A stretch of DNA of 53,910 nt from an uncultured Pseudomonadota bacterium. Lineage in GTDB: Bacteria; Pseudomonadota; Gammaproteobacteria; Steroidobacterales; Steroidobacteraceae. Below are positions 43,609 to 52,813 of this stretch, piece by piece. A program made the position numbers and the translations under genes. The notes beneath the pieces are model-generated. The model did not search any database and was not told where the DNA came from. It saw only the letters and a program-made list of their open reading frames with translations. The stretch is from NCBI GenBank assembly GCA_902826575.1, contig CADEFJ010000008.1, positions 1 to 53,910 on the forward strand. The letters are read 5' to 3'. Position 1 is the first letter of the stretch, and each line of letters begins with the position of its first letter.

Positions 43609-44679
43609 ATGTCGGAGCAGAGCGAACAGGAACGCACTGAACGCGCCACACCCAAGCGCCTCGAGGAGGCGCGCAAGAAGGGTCAGGTGCCGCGTTCAAA
43701 GGAGCTATCGACGTGCGTCGTGCTGCTGGCCGCCTGCGCCGGCCTGCTGCTGCTCGGTGACACGGTCGGGCAGTCGCTGGCGGCGGCGCTGCGCCACGGC
43801 CTTGACCTGAGCCGTGCGGAAATCTTCGACGAGTCCGCGCTCGTCCCCTCGCTGTCCGCAATGCTGTTCGAGGTCGGAATGACTTGCCTGCCGGTGTTCG
43901 GCATCGTCGCCGTCGCGGCGCTGGCGGCGCCGATGGCGATCGGCGGCTGGAATTTCTCCGGCCAGTCCCTGGCGCCCGACTTCAAGCGCTTGAATCCCGT
44001 CACTGGCCTGGGACGCATCTTCTCGATGCGCGGTGTCGTCGAGCTGTGCAAGGCCTTCGGCAAGTTCGCGCTGGTCGCCGTGGTGGCCGCGTGGCTGCTG
44101 TGGCGCAGTGCCGATGAGCTCGAGGCGCTGGGATCGGAGCCCATCGCGGCGGCCATTGGCCACGCGGCGCAGTTGGTCGGCACCACCGTGCTGGCGCTCG
44201 CCGGTGCACTGCTCGCGATCGCGGCCATCGACGTTCCGTACCAGCTCTGGCGGCACGCACAGGACATGAAGATGAGCCGTGAGGAGATTCGCCAGGAGAC
44301 CAGGGAGTCCGACGGCTCGCCGGAGGTCAAGGGCCGTATCCGGCGGGTAGCGCAGGCGCTGGCGAGCGGCCGCATGATGCAGGACGTGCCCACGGCCGAT
44401 GTCGTGGTCGTCAACCCGACGCATTACGCCGTCGCGTTGCGTTACGACGACGCGCGCTCGCGTGCGCCGATCGTGGTGGCCAAGGGCACGGACCTGATCG
44501 CAGCGCGCATCCGTGAGATTGCCGGCGAGCACGGCGTACCGATCGTCGAGGCGCCGCCGCTTGCGCGGAACCTGCATCGCAGCGTCGAGATCGGCAGCGA
44601 GATCCCGGTCGCGCTGTACGCCGCGGTCGCGCAGATCCTCACGTATGTCTACCAGCTGCGCGCCAGGTCCATCCAGTAA
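43609..44679 (+). CDS. flhB: Flagellar export switch protein FlhB
   Basis: 356 residues. N-terminus SEQERTERATPKRLEEARKK, four membrane segments to about 215, then the cytoplasmic switch domain. The autocleavage site NPTH is intact at 269-272 (VVVNPTHYAVALRYDD), the same numbering as Salmonella FlhB. Cleavage, prompted by FliK, changes export from hook to filament substrates. Confidence 0.97.
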   Translation: MSEQSEQERTERATPKRLEEARKKGQVPRSKELSTCVVLLAACAGLLLLGDTVGQSLAAALRHGLDLSRAEIFDESALVPSLSAMLFEVGMTCLPVFGIVAVAALAAPMAIGGWNFSGQSLAPDFKRLNPVTGLGRIFSMRGVVELCKAFGKFALVAVVAAWLLWRSADELEALGSEPIAAAIGHAAQLVGTTVLALAGALLAIAAIDVPYQLWRHAQDMKMSREEIRQETRESDGSPEVKGRIRRVAQALASGRMMQDVPTADVVVVNPTHYAVALRYDDARSRAPIVVAKGTDLIAARIREIAGEHGVPIVEAPPLARNLHRSVEIGSEIPVALYAAVAQILTYVYQLRARSIQ

Positions 44680-44704
44680 ACCCACCCGACGCAACAGGCA
44701 CCAC

Positions 44705-46786
44705 ATGGCCCAGTCGCCCAATTTCAAGCTGCCGTCGCTGCACACGCTGGTCCGATCCGGCCTCGGTGTGCCGATCGGGCTGCTCGCTATCCTGGCGATG
44801 GTCGTCGTGCCGATGCCGCCGCTCGTCCTCGATGCGCTGTTCACGTTCAACATCGCGCTGTCGATCGTCATCGTAATGGCGGTGTTCTATGTCGCCCGCC
44901 CCCTCGAGTTCGGCGTGTTCCCGACGGTACTGCTGCTCGCGACACTGCTGCGCCTCGCGCTCAACGTGGCTTCGACCCGCGTGGTGCTGATGCACGGCCA
45001 CAACGGCACCGGCGCGGCCGGCCACGTCATCGAATCCTTCGGCGAGTTCGTCATTGGCGGCAACTACGTCGTCGGCATGGTGGTGTTCGTGATCCTGACG
45101 ATCGTGAACTTCGTGGTGGTCACCAAGGGTGCCGGGCGTATCTCGGAGGTCAGCGCGCGCTTCACGATCGATGCCATGCCCGGCAAGCAGATGGCGATCG
45201 ACGCGGACATGAATGCCGGGCTGATCACCCAGGACGAGGCGCGCAAGCGCCGCGGTGAAGTGCGCGCCGAAGCGGACTTCTACGGCTCGATGGATGGCGC
45301 CAGCAAGTTCGTCCGCGGCGATGCCACGGCCGGCATCCTGATCCTGATCATCAACATGGTCGGCGGGCTCGCGATCGGCACGATGATGCACGACATGCCG
45401 CTCGGTGACGCCGCCCGCACCTATTCGCTGCTGACCATCGGCGATGGCCTCGTCGCGCAGTTGCCGGCGTTGCTGCTGTCGACGGCCGTTGCGCTGATCG
45501 TGACCCGCATGTCGGGCGAGCAGGACATGGGCGGCGAAGTGGCGCGCCAGCTCATCGGAAAGCCGAAGGCGCTGTGGATTGCGGCGGGACTGCTGGCCGT
45601 CATGGGCGTCGTGCCCGGCATGCCGAATCTCGCCTTCCTCGCCATGGCCGGTGCGTGCGCTGCGCTCGCCTGGTGGCGCAGCTGGCGAAGACAGGCAGCA
45701 CCTCAGGTCGAGCCGGTACCGGCGCCGTTGCCGTCGCCCGAGAGCCGGGAGATCACCTGGGATGACGTGCGTCCGGTCGACGCCATCTCGCTCGAGGTCG
45801 GCTACCGGCTCGTGCCGCTGGTCGACGCCAGCCGTTCCGGTGACCTGCTGGCGCGGATCCGCGGCGTGCGCCGCAAGCTCTCGCAGGACCTCGGCTTCCT
45901 GATCCAGTCGGTGCACATCCGCGACAACCTCGAGCTGTCACCGAATGCCTACCGCATCAATCTCGCCGGGGTCACGGTCGGCGAGGGCGTCGTGCAGGTC
46001 GATCGGGAACTCGCGGTCAACCCCGGCCGCGTGTTCGGCACGCTGGCGGGCGTCGCGACCCGAGATCCGGCCTTCGGCATGGAAGCGGTGTGGATCGAGC
46101 CCGACAAGCGCGAGCACGCGCAGACATTGGGCTACACGGTGGTCGACCCGGGCACGGTGATCGCGACCCATCTTTCACACGTCGTGAGCCAGCACGCCCA
46201 CGAACTGCTCGGCCATGAAGAAGTACAGCAACTGGTGAACGGCCTTGCAAAGGCGACACCCAAACTGGTCGAGGACCTCGTGCCGAAGGTGCTGCCGCTC
46301 AGCGTGATCGTGCGGGTCCTGCAGGGCCTGCTCGCCGAGCGCATTCCGATCCGCAACATGCGCGCGATCGCCGAGGCCCTGTCCGAAGTGGCGCTGCGCA
46401 CCCAGGATCCGGCCGCGCTGCTGGCGCACGTGCGCATCGCGCTGGGCCGCCAGATCGTGCAGGACATCGCGGGCCTCGCCGAGGAGGTGCCGGTGATCAC
46501 GATCGAGCCGGAGCTGGAACAGCTCTTGCAGGGTTCGGGACAGGGTGCCGGCAACCTGACACCCGGCCTCGAGCCGGGTCTCGCGGAGCGCCTGCAGCGC
46601 CAGGTTGCCGAGGCTGCCAGGCGGCTCGAGGGGGCAGGTGAGCCCGCCGTGCTGCTGACGCCGCCGACCTTGCGCGCGACCCTCGCGCGGTTCCTGCGCG
46701 CCGGCATCCCGGGCCTGCACGTGCTCGCCTGGAACGAAATTCCCGACAGCCGCCGCGTGCGGCTCGTCACGGCCATCGGGCGATGA
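44705..46786 (+). CDS. flhA: Flagellar export gate protein FlhA
   Basis: 693 residues from ATG 44705. About eight N-terminal membrane helices (VPIGLLAILAMVVVPMPPLV), the conserved cytoplasmic FHIPEP loop (ARFTIDAMPGKQMAIDADMN, then GLITQDEARKRR) and a C-terminal docking domain with RIPIRNMRAIAEALSEVA. FlhA forms the nonameric ring that binds chaperone-substrate pairs and uses proton motive force. The ribosome site is weak. Confidence 0.97.
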   Translation: MAQSPNFKLPSLHTLVRSGLGVPIGLLAILAMVVVPMPPLVLDALFTFNIALSIVIVMAVFYVARPLEFGVFPTVLLLATLLRLALNVASTRVVLMHGHNGTGAAGHVIESFGEFVIGGNYVVGMVVFVILTIVNFVVVTKGAGRISEVSARFTIDAMPGKQMAIDADMNAGLITQDEARKRRGEVRAEADFYGSMDGASKFVRGDATAGILILIINMVGGLAIGTMMHDMPLGDAARTYSLLTIGDGLVAQLPALLLSTAVALIVTRMSGEQDMGGEVARQLIGKPKALWIAAGLLAVMGVVPGMPNLAFLAMAGACAALAWWRSWRRQAAPQVEPVPAPLPSPESREITWDDVRPVDAISLEVGYRLVPLVDASRSGDLLARIRGVRRKLSQDLGFLIQSVHIRDNLELSPNAYRINLAGVTVGEGVVQVDRELAVNPGRVFGTLAGVATRDPAFGMEAVWIEPDKREHAQTLGYTVVDPGTVIATHLSHVVSQHAHELLGHEEVQQLVNGLAKATPKLVEDLVPKVLPLSVIVRVLQGLLAERIPIRNMRAIAEALSEVALRTQDPAALLAHVRIALGRQIVQDIAGLAEEVPVITIEPELEQLLQGSGQGAGNLTPGLEPGLAERLQRQVAEAARRLEGAGEPAVLLTPPTLRATLARFLRAGIPGLHVLAWNEIPDSRRVRLVTAIGR

Positions 46787-46811
46787 ATGAAGTGATGGAA
46801 AGAGATCGAAC

Positions 46812-48023
46812 ATGAACATGAGACGTTACGTGGCGAAGGACATGCGCGAATGCCTGCGCCAGATCCGCGAGGCCCAGGGCCCCGATGCCGTCATACTCTC
46901 GACCCGCCAGGTCGACGGCGGAGTCGAGGTGGTGGCCGCGATCGACTTCGATCTCGAACCCGCCGATCTTGCAGCCCCACCCGCGGCGACCACCGGCGCT
47001 GCCAGCCTCGTGACCTCGACCGACGAGGCCGAGCGCGAGGCGACCGCCGCGCTGGCCTCGCTGGCTGGCCGCAACGAGCCGGCAGCGGCCACCGGCACGG
47101 CGGACATGCAGGCGGAACTGCGCAGTCTGCGGCGCCTGCTCGAGAGCCAGCTCGCGACGCTCGCGTGGAATGACCTGACGCGCCGCGCACCGGTGCAGGC
47201 GGAGGTGCTGAAGGAGCTCACGCAGATCGGTCTCGCAAACGATCTCGCGGCCTCGATCATCGCGGACCTTCCGCCGCGCCTTGACCTGCAGCGTGCACAG
47301 AATCGCGCGCGGGCCATCCTCACGCAGAAAGTGCAGGTTGCGCAGAGCGGCTGGCTCGAACGCGGTGGTCGCGTGGCTTTCGTCGGACCCACCGGCGTCG
47401 GCAAGTCCACCGCCATCGCCAAGCTCGCGGCTCGCTGGGTGCTCGAGCGCGGCGCGCAGGGCATTGCCCTCGTGTCCACGGACGGGGTGCGCTTCGGCGC
47501 GCAGGAGCAGACACAGAACCTCGGGCGCCTGCTCGGGGTGCCGGCCTACACGGTCGATCATCCGCGCGAACTCCAGCAACTGCTCGAAAGCCTTGCCGAT
47601 ACGGCGCTCGTGCTGATTGACACCGCAGGCACGAGCCAGCGCGACCTGCGCCTCGGCGCCAAGCTCACCGGCATCGCGAGCACGCATCCGCGCCTGGAAA
47701 TGGCGCTGGTGCTGTCCGCGAGTTCGCAGGCAGGGGCGGCCGAGGAAGTCATCGCGCGCTTCGCAGCGGCGCCTCTCAGCGCCTGCATCGTCACCAAGCT
47801 CGACGAGGCGACCAGTCTCGGCGGCACCTTGTCGGCGCTGATCCGTGCCCGACTGCCGATCGCGTATGTCAGCGAGGGGCAGCGCATTCCCGAAGACCTC
47901 ACACCCGCGCGTGCCCATCAGCTGATCGTGCGCGCGGTGACGCTCGCGGAGCGCTCGGGGGCGACCGCCGACGAGGACCTGTTGCAACGCCGGTTCGGAG
48001 GCATGGCGCATGCCCTCGCGTAG
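46812..48023 (+). CDS. flhF: Flagellar SRP-like GTPase FlhF
   Basis: 403 residues. N-terminal B domain (MRRYVAKDMRECLRQIREAQ), an Ala-rich linker with a helical N domain, and a GTPase G domain with P-loop GPTGVGKSTAIAKLA (near 192) plus VLIDTAGTSQRD and TKLDEA motifs. FlhF places the flagellum at the cell pole and promotes its assembly, which argues for polar flagellation. Overlaps flhG by 14 nt. Confidence 0.96.
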   Translation: MNMRRYVAKDMRECLRQIREAQGPDAVILSTRQVDGGVEVVAAIDFDLEPADLAAPPAATTGAASLVTSTDEAEREATAALASLAGRNEPAAATGTADMQAELRSLRRLLESQLATLAWNDLTRRAPVQAEVLKELTQIGLANDLAASIIADLPPRLDLQRAQNRARAILTQKVQVAQSGWLERGGRVAFVGPTGVGKSTAIAKLAARWVLERGAQGIALVSTDGVRFGAQEQTQNLGRLLGVPAYTVDHPRELQQLLESLADTALVLIDTAGTSQRDLRLGAKLTGIASTHPRLEMALVLSASSQAGAAEEVIARFAAAPLSACIVTKLDEATSLGGTLSALIRARLPIAYVSEGQRIPEDLTPARAHQLIVRAVTLAERSGATADEDLLQRRFGGMAHALA

Positions 48024-48888
48024 TCCGCGCGGTCTCGACGCCGCGCGTCCGGGCCGCCCGCGCCCCGTGCAGGTGATCGCGGTCACCGGCGGCAAAGGTG
48101 GCGTCGGCAAGACCAGTGTTTCGGTCAATCTCGCAACGGCACTCGCCGCCGCGGGGCGCGAGGTGATGCTGTTCGATGGCGACCTCGGCCTGGCCAACGT
48201 CGATGTGTTCCTCGGCCTCTCGCCGCAGTACACCATGGCACACGTGCTGGCAGGCGAGCGCACGCTCGACGAGGTCGTGCTCGAAGCGCCGCAGGGCTTC
48301 AGGGTGATACCCGGGGCTTCCGGGATCGCCGCGCTCGCGAACCTCGGGGCAGTCGAGCACCTCGGGCTCGTGCAGGGATTCAGTGCGCTCGCGAGCGGGC
48401 TTGACACGCTGATCGTCGATACCGCCGCCGGCATCTCGCATGGCGTACTGCAGTTCTCGCAGGCCGCGCAGCAGGTGCTGGTCGTCGTTTGCGACGAACC
48501 GGCCTCGCTGACCGACGCTTACGCCCTCGTCAAGGTGCTGAGTCGCAATCACGGCGTGCGCCGCTTTCGGGTGCTCGCCAACATGGTTCGCCAGCGCGGC
48601 GACGGCGAGGTGCTGTTTCGCAACCTCGAGCGTGTCACCAGCCGCTTTCTCGATGTGACACTCGAATTCGCGGGTGAAGTGCCCGACGACCCGTGGATGA
48701 GGCGCGCCACCCGTGCACAGCGCACGGTTCTGGAAGCCTACCCGTCCAGCGCGGCCACCCAGGCATTCAAGAATCTGGCGACTGCGGCCGATAAGTGGCC
48801 TGTACCGGAAGCGCCGCGGGGCAACGTCGAGTTCTTCATGGAGCGCCTGGTGGTACAGCGCGCGCCGCAGCTGCGGGTAGTGCAGTGA
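48010..48888 (+). CDS. flhG: Flagellar number regulator FlhG (FleN), MinD-like ATPase
   Basis: 292 residues. Deviant Walker A KGGVGKTS (29-36), then DGDLGLANVDVFLGL and IVDTAAGISHGV motifs of the ParA/MinD family; a C-terminal amphipathic tail ends the protein. FlhG limits flagellar number by countering FlhF and, in Pseudomonas, by restraining FleQ. The fliA GTG overlaps the stop. Confidence 0.95.
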   Translation: MPSRSPRGLDAARPGRPRPVQVIAVTGGKGGVGKTSVSVNLATALAAAGREVMLFDGDLGLANVDVFLGLSPQYTMAHVLAGERTLDEVVLEAPQGFRVIPGASGIAALANLGAVEHLGLVQGFSALASGLDTLIVDTAAGISHGVLQFSQAAQQVLVVVCDEPASLTDAYALVKVLSRNHGVRRFRVLANMVRQRGDGEVLFRNLERVTSRFLDVTLEFAGEVPDDPWMRRATRAQRTVLEAYPSSAATQAFKNLATAADKWPVPEAPRGNVEFFMERLVVQRAPQLRVVQ

Positions 48889-49607
48889 CGAGCGTGCGCG
48901 CTTATGCACAACGGGCAGCGCCACGCGACGCGGACGCGCTGGTCGAGCGGCACGCCGAGCTGGTGAAGCGCATTGCGTACCACCTGGTGGGGCGCCTGCC
49001 GCCGTCGGTGGATGTGGATGACCTGATCCAGGCCGGCATGATCGGCCTGCTGGAGGCAGGGACGAACTATGTGCCAGAGCGCGGTGCGAGTTTCGAGACC
49101 TATGCGGGCATCCGCATACGGGGCGCGATGCTCGATGCGCTGCGCAAGCTCGACTGGGCGCCGCGCGCCGTCCATCGGCGCGCGCGCGAAGTGGCCGCGG
49201 CTGTGCGCGCCGTCGAGGGCGAGATCGGGCGCGAGGCTCGCGACGCGGACATCGCGGCGTGGATGCAGATCCCGCTCGAGGAGTACCACGCGATCCTGCA
49301 GGACAGCGCGCTGTGCCAGGTCGCGAACCTGGACGACGCTACGGCGGCGGCGGTGGCGGACCAGGGCATGGATCCCTTGCGCGACACGGTCGACGAAGAA
49401 TTTCGCACAGCGCTCGCCGCGCAGATCGGCGGGCTGCCGGAGAGAGAGAAGTTGGTGATGTCGCTCTACTACGACGACGAGTTGAACCTGAAGGAAATTG
49501 GCGCGGTACTCGGCGTAACCGAGTCACGGGTCTGCCAGCTGCACGGCCAGGCCCTGGCGCGATTGCGCGCGCGCCTCACCGAGTGGCAGGACCAGCAGCA
49601 GGAGTGA
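48885..49607 (+). CDS. fliA: RNA polymerase sigma factor FliA (sigma28)
   Basis: 240 residues from a GTG overlapping the flhG stop (GTGA). Sigma-70 regions are visible: region 2 ([39 protein letters not shown]), region 3 ([12 protein letters not shown]-type helix) and region 4 HTH ([20 protein letters not shown]). FliA reads late flagellar and chemotaxis promoters and is held by FlgM. Cognate boxes are seen before flgM and fliC. Confidence 0.96.
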   Translation: MTSVRAYAQRAAPRDADALVERHAELVKRIAYHLVGRLPPSVDVDDLIQAGMIGLLEAGTNYVPERGASFETYAGIRIRGAMLDALRKLDWAPRAVHRRAREVAAAVRAVEGEIGREARDADIAAWMQIPLEEYHAILQDSALCQVANLDDATAAAVADQGMDPLRDTVDEEFRTALAAQIGGLPEREKLVMSLYYDDELNLKEIGAVLGVTESRVCQLHGQALARLRARLTEWQDQQQE

Positions 49608-49615
49608 CCGGGGCG

Positions 49616-50011
49616 ATGCGCAACAACCTGAAATTCCTGATCGTCGATGACTACTCCACGATGCGTCGCATCGTGAAGAACCTGTTGCACGATCTCGGCT
49701 ATCCCAACGTCGCGGAGGCCGACGACGGCAAGACGGCTCTGCCGATGCTGCAGGCGGGCGGCTTCGATTTCGTGGTGACCGACTGGAACATGCCTGGCAT
49801 GCCCGGGCTCGAGCTGCTGAAGGCCATCAGGGCCGACAGCAAGCTGAAGGAGATGCCGGTGCTGATGGTGACCGCCGAAGCGAAGCGCGAGCAGATCGTC
49901 GAGGCAGCCCAGGCGGGCGTCAGTGGCTATGTCATCAAACCCTTCACGGCGGAGACGCTCAAGCAGAAGCTCGACAAGATCCTCGCGCCGCGCGCGGTCG
50001 TGGCGGGCTAG
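49616..50011 (+). CDS. cheY: Chemotaxis response regulator CheY
   Basis: 131 residues from ATG 49616. Single receiver domain: acidic pair VDD near 11-12, phospho-acceptor Asp in [12 protein letters not shown], switch Thr in [10 protein letters not shown] and Lys in [11 protein letters not shown]. Phosphorylated CheY binds FliM to switch rotation. Follows fliA and precedes cheZ by 3 nt. Confidence 0.97.
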   Translation: MRNNLKFLIVDDYSTMRRIVKNLLHDLGYPNVAEADDGKTALPMLQAGGFDFVVTDWNMPGMPGLELLKAIRADSKLKEMPVLMVTAEAKREQIVEAAQAGVSGYVIKPFTAETLKQKLDKILAPRAVVAG

Positions 50012-50014
50012 CCC

Positions 50015-50548
50015 ATGCTTGCGACGACACGCGGCGCCGATCGCCATGCTGAACTGGTGGCGCGGCTGTGCGGGGCGCTGGCGCGCTTCCAGCACGACGC
50101 GAGCGTTGCAGGCTGCCCGGCGAACGGGATGCCCGATGCACGACAACGCCTCGCGCACGTCGTGCGTCTCACCGACGATGCGGCGCATCGAACGCTCGAC
50201 CTCGTGGAACGCTCGGGTCCGCTCGCCGAGCGCATCGGTGAGGGCGCGCGAACCATTGCGGCAGCGGCGGCGGGCGGCGCCCGCGGCGACGTGGCGTTGG
50301 CCACCTACCTGGGCGCCACGGCCGCGGATGCCGAGACGCTGAGGCGCAATCTGTCCGAAGTGCTGCTGGCGCAGTGCTACCAGGACATCACCGGGCAGAT
50401 CATCCGCGGCGTCATCAACCTGGTCACCGAAATCGAAGCGGCGCTGGCGGAGCTCGCGCAGGGTTCGGCGTTGGCACGCGCGGACGATGGCCGCGCAGTC
50501 AATGGCCAGCAGGACGTCGACGCCCTGCTGTCGGATCTGGGACTCTAA
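50015..50548 (+). CDS. cheZ: CheY-P phosphatase CheZ
   Basis: 177 residues, somewhat shorter than E. coli CheZ (214). The long-helix catalytic segment LAQCYQDITGQIIRGVINLV carries the conserved Gln of QDxTGQ. The C-terminal DVDALLSDLGL is the CheY-tethering peptide after a flexible linker. Its presence is typical of beta/gammaproteobacteria. Confidence 0.92.
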   Translation: MLATTRGADRHAELVARLCGALARFQHDASVAGCPANGMPDARQRLAHVVRLTDDAAHRTLDLVERSGPLAERIGEGARTIAAAAAGGARGDVALATYLGATAADAETLRRNLSEVLLAQCYQDITGQIIRGVINLVTEIEAALAELAQGSALARADDGRAVNGQQDVDALLSDLGL

Positions 50549-50569
50549 CGGCGGAGCAGCAGGCAGAAG

Positions 50570-51313
50570 ATGGACGTACTTTCCCTGACCGGATTCCTGC
50601 TCGCGGCCATCGCGGTGGTCGTCGGCTCCATGCTCAAGGGCGCCGGCGTCGCGGCGCTTGCCTCGTCTGCCGCCTTCATGATCGTGGTGGTCGGCACGGT
50701 CGCCGCGATATTCGTGCAGACCTCCATGCCGGTGCTGAAGCACGCGTTGCGGATCACCGGCTGGGTGTTTCGTCCGCCGCGACTCGAGGCGGGCGCGATG
50801 ATCGGCAAGATCGTCGAGTGGAGCAACATTGCGCGCAAGCAGGGACTGCTCGGGCTCGAACCGCTGATCGAGAAGGAGAGCGATCCGTTCCTGAAGAAGG
50901 GCCTGCAGCTGGTCGTCGATGGCAGCGAGCCGGATTCCCTGCGTGGCACGATGGAGGTGGAACTGTCCTCGCGCGAGCATGCCGATACGGCGGGCGCGAA
51001 AGTGTTCGAAGGCATGGGCATCTATGCGCCGACGCTCGGCATCATCGGTGCCGTGCTGGGCCTGATGGCGGTGATGCAGAACCTGGCCGATCCGAGCAAG
51101 CTCGGCAAGGGAATCGCCGCGGCGTTCACCGCCACCATTTACGGCATCGGCCTTGCGAACCTGGTGTTCCTGCCGATGGCGGCCAAGCTGAAGAGCGTGA
51201 TCAGCGCGCAGTCACAGGTGCGCGAGATGATCATCGAGGGCCTGATCGGCATCGCGCAGGGCGACAATCCGCGCGCAATCGAGGCCCGGCTGCAGAGCTT
51301 CATGCACGGCTGA
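50570..51313 (+). CDS. motC: Flagellar stator protein MotC (MotA family)
   Basis: 247 residues with four membrane segments. The conserved MotA features are a Pro in GIYAPTLGIIGAVLGLMAVM and charged cytoplasmic loop residues (HALRITGWVFRPPR, AGAMIGKIVEWSNIARKQG). The MotC name follows Pseudomonas, where a motC-motD pair lies in the same fliA-che region. With MotD it forms a proton-driven stator. Confidence 0.92.
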   Translation: MDVLSLTGFLLAAIAVVVGSMLKGAGVAALASSAAFMIVVVGTVAAIFVQTSMPVLKHALRITGWVFRPPRLEAGAMIGKIVEWSNIARKQGLLGLEPLIEKESDPFLKKGLQLVVDGSEPDSLRGTMEVELSSREHADTAGAKVFEGMGIYAPTLGIIGAVLGLMAVMQNLADPSKLGKGIAAAFTATIYGIGLANLVFLPMAAKLKSVISAQSQVREMIIEGLIGIAQGDNPRAIEARLQSFMHG

Positions 51314-51326
51314 CCGGGCGCAATCC

Positions 51327-52226
51327 ATGTCACGCAGGCGTCGCAAGCACGAAGATCACACCAATCACGAGGCATGGGCCATTCCCTATGGCGACCTGAT
51401 GACGCTGCTGCTCGCGTTCTTCGTCGTCATGTACGCCATCTCGTCGCTGAACGAGGGCAAGTACCGCATTCTGTCGGATTCGCTGGTGGCGGCCTTCAGG
51501 GGCACGCCGCGCACACTCGAGCCTGTCCAGGTGGGCGAGAAGCAGGTCGGCTCCGGCGCGGACCTGAAGGTGTCGCTCGTCGAGCAGGGTACGCTCGAGG
51601 GCCAGCCACGCCAGCTGCTCGAGGCGGTGCCGATCGAGAACGCCCACCCGCTACGCAACGGGCCGCGCCGCGCCGGCGGTGCCGGCCAGCCGCTACCCGG
51701 CACGACGGCCGCCGACGAGGCGATGCTGCGCAAGGTCGCCGACGAGGTCGAGCAGGCGATGCAGGACCTGGTCGAGCGCAAGCAGGTGCTGGTGCGTCGC
51801 TACGTGGACCGCGTCGAGGTCGAGATTCGCACCGACATCCTGTTCCAGAGCGCCTCGGCGGACCTGTCGCCTCATGCGCAGGCCATCATCGGGCGCCTTG
51901 CGGTCGCGCTCGCCCGGTTTGCGAACCCCGTGCGCGTCGAAGGCCACACCGACAACGTGCCGATCCACACGCGCGCCTATCCGTCGAACTGGGAGCTGTC
52001 CGCCGCGCGCGCCGCCACCGTGGTGCACATCATGAGCGAGCGGGGCATCGAGCCAGCACGCCTTGCGGTGCTCGGCTACGGCGAGTTCCGGCCGGCAAAG
52101 CCGAACGATTCCGCCGAGGGTCGCAACATGAATCGTCGCGTGCTGCTGGTGGTGACCGGCGTGGGCGAAGCGCCGGAGGTTGCGGTGGCGCCGGCGGCAA
52201 TCGTTGCCCAACCCGTCAGTCCCTGA
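51327..52226 (+). CDS. motD: Flagellar stator protein MotD (MotB family)
   Basis: 299 residues. The basic N-terminus MSRRRRKHED precedes one membrane helix with the proton-carrying Asp (IPYGDLMTLLLAFFVVMYAI). After a linker, an OmpA/MotB peptidoglycan-binding domain (~165-285) shows VEGHTDNVPIHTRAYPSNWE and LGYGEFRPAKPNDS. Anchors the stator to the wall. Starts 13 nt after motC. Confidence 0.94.
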   Translation: MSRRRRKHEDHTNHEAWAIPYGDLMTLLLAFFVVMYAISSLNEGKYRILSDSLVAAFRGTPRTLEPVQVGEKQVGSGADLKVSLVEQGTLEGQPRQLLEAVPIENAHPLRNGPRRAGGAGQPLPGTTAADEAMLRKVADEVEQAMQDLVERKQVLVRRYVDRVEVEIRTDILFQSASADLSPHAQAIIGRLAVALARFANPVRVEGHTDNVPIHTRAYPSNWELSAARAATVVHIMSERGIEPARLAVLGYGEFRPAKPNDSAEGRNMNRRVLLVVTGVGEAPEVAVAPAAIVAQPVSP

Positions 52227-52245
52227 CGGACCGGTTCCGACCCGA

Positions 52246-52261
52246 TGGCATGCTTCCTGCT
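52246..52261 (+). promoter_or_regulatory. Candidate sigma54 promoter for the DUF2802-cheA unit
   Basis: TGGCATGCTTCCTGCT fits TGGCAyG-N4-yTGCT with exact GG-to-GC spacing. Start predicted near 52273, 60 nt before the DUF2802 ATG. The gap 52227-52332 has no gene. Confidence 0.6.
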
Positions 52262-52332
52262 GTGTCTTCCGGTGCACTCGCAGGCGTCGGGGAACTGACG
52301 CCCGCCTGGGGTGCGCCACGGGAGCTGAGGGG

Positions 52333-52764
52333 ATGAGCGAATTCGATCTGTTGTTCTGGGCAATGGTCGCGGCCATCGTTGCGCTCGGCGTCGCGGTGGC
52401 GTCGCTCGCGATCGGCCAGGCCAGGTTACGCGAGGCCTCGCGACGCGATGCGCAGCGCCTGTTCGAACAGATGGACCTGACCCTCGGTGAGCTGCGGGAC
52501 GTGTCCACGGCGCTTTCCGGCTGCCTGCAGGGGGTCCAGGAGTTGCGCGTGCGCGGCACATCGGCCCAGCGTGCGGCCGCCAGCGCACCGGCACCGGCGC
52601 CGTCGCGCAGCTATGACATAGCGCTGCGCCTCGCGCGCAATGGTGCGAGCCGCGAGGAACTGATGTCGAGCTGCGGCATGAGCCGGCACGAGGCGGAGCT
52701 CGCGGTACGGCTGCACGGGCCGGAGCAACGCGGCCGGCCGCTGCGTGCGGGGGCCGCCGCATAG
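52333..52764 (+). CDS. DUF2802-type membrane-anchored small protein
   Basis: 143 residues; GAGGGG just before the ATG. One N-terminal membrane helix (LLFWAMVAAIVALGVAVASL), a coiled coil (ARLREASRRDAQRLFEQMDL), a Pro/Ala linker, and a C-terminal HTH-like motif (YDIALRLARNGASREELMSS, CGMSRHEAELAVRLHG) that defines DUF2802. Such genes accompany chemotaxis/flagellar clusters in Pseudomonas and relatives, usually near cheW; function unknown. Confidence 0.78.
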   Translation: MSEFDLLFWAMVAAIVALGVAVASLAIGQARLREASRRDAQRLFEQMDLTLGELRDVSTALSGCLQGVQELRVRGTSAQRAAASAPAPAPSRSYDIALRLARNGASREELMSSCGMSRHEAELAVRLHGPEQRGRPLRAGAAA

Positions 52765-52780
52765 TGTGACGCAGTTCACT
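52765..52780. promoter_or_regulatory. CRP/Clp/Vfr-type site upstream of cheA
   Basis: TGTGACGCAGTTCACT matches TGTGA-N6-TCACA at nine of ten bases. It begins directly after the DUF2802 stop and is centred 41 nt before the cheA ATG. Confidence 0.58.
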
Positions 52781-52813
52781 CAAGCCGCTCCGCTCCCGCG
52801 TCGATACACAGGT

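Noticed and set aside
52780-52807. Sigma28-like TCAA-N16-GTCGATAC before cheA
   Set aside because: Spacing is 16 rather than 15, the -10 match is weaker, and transcription would begin at the start codon itself.
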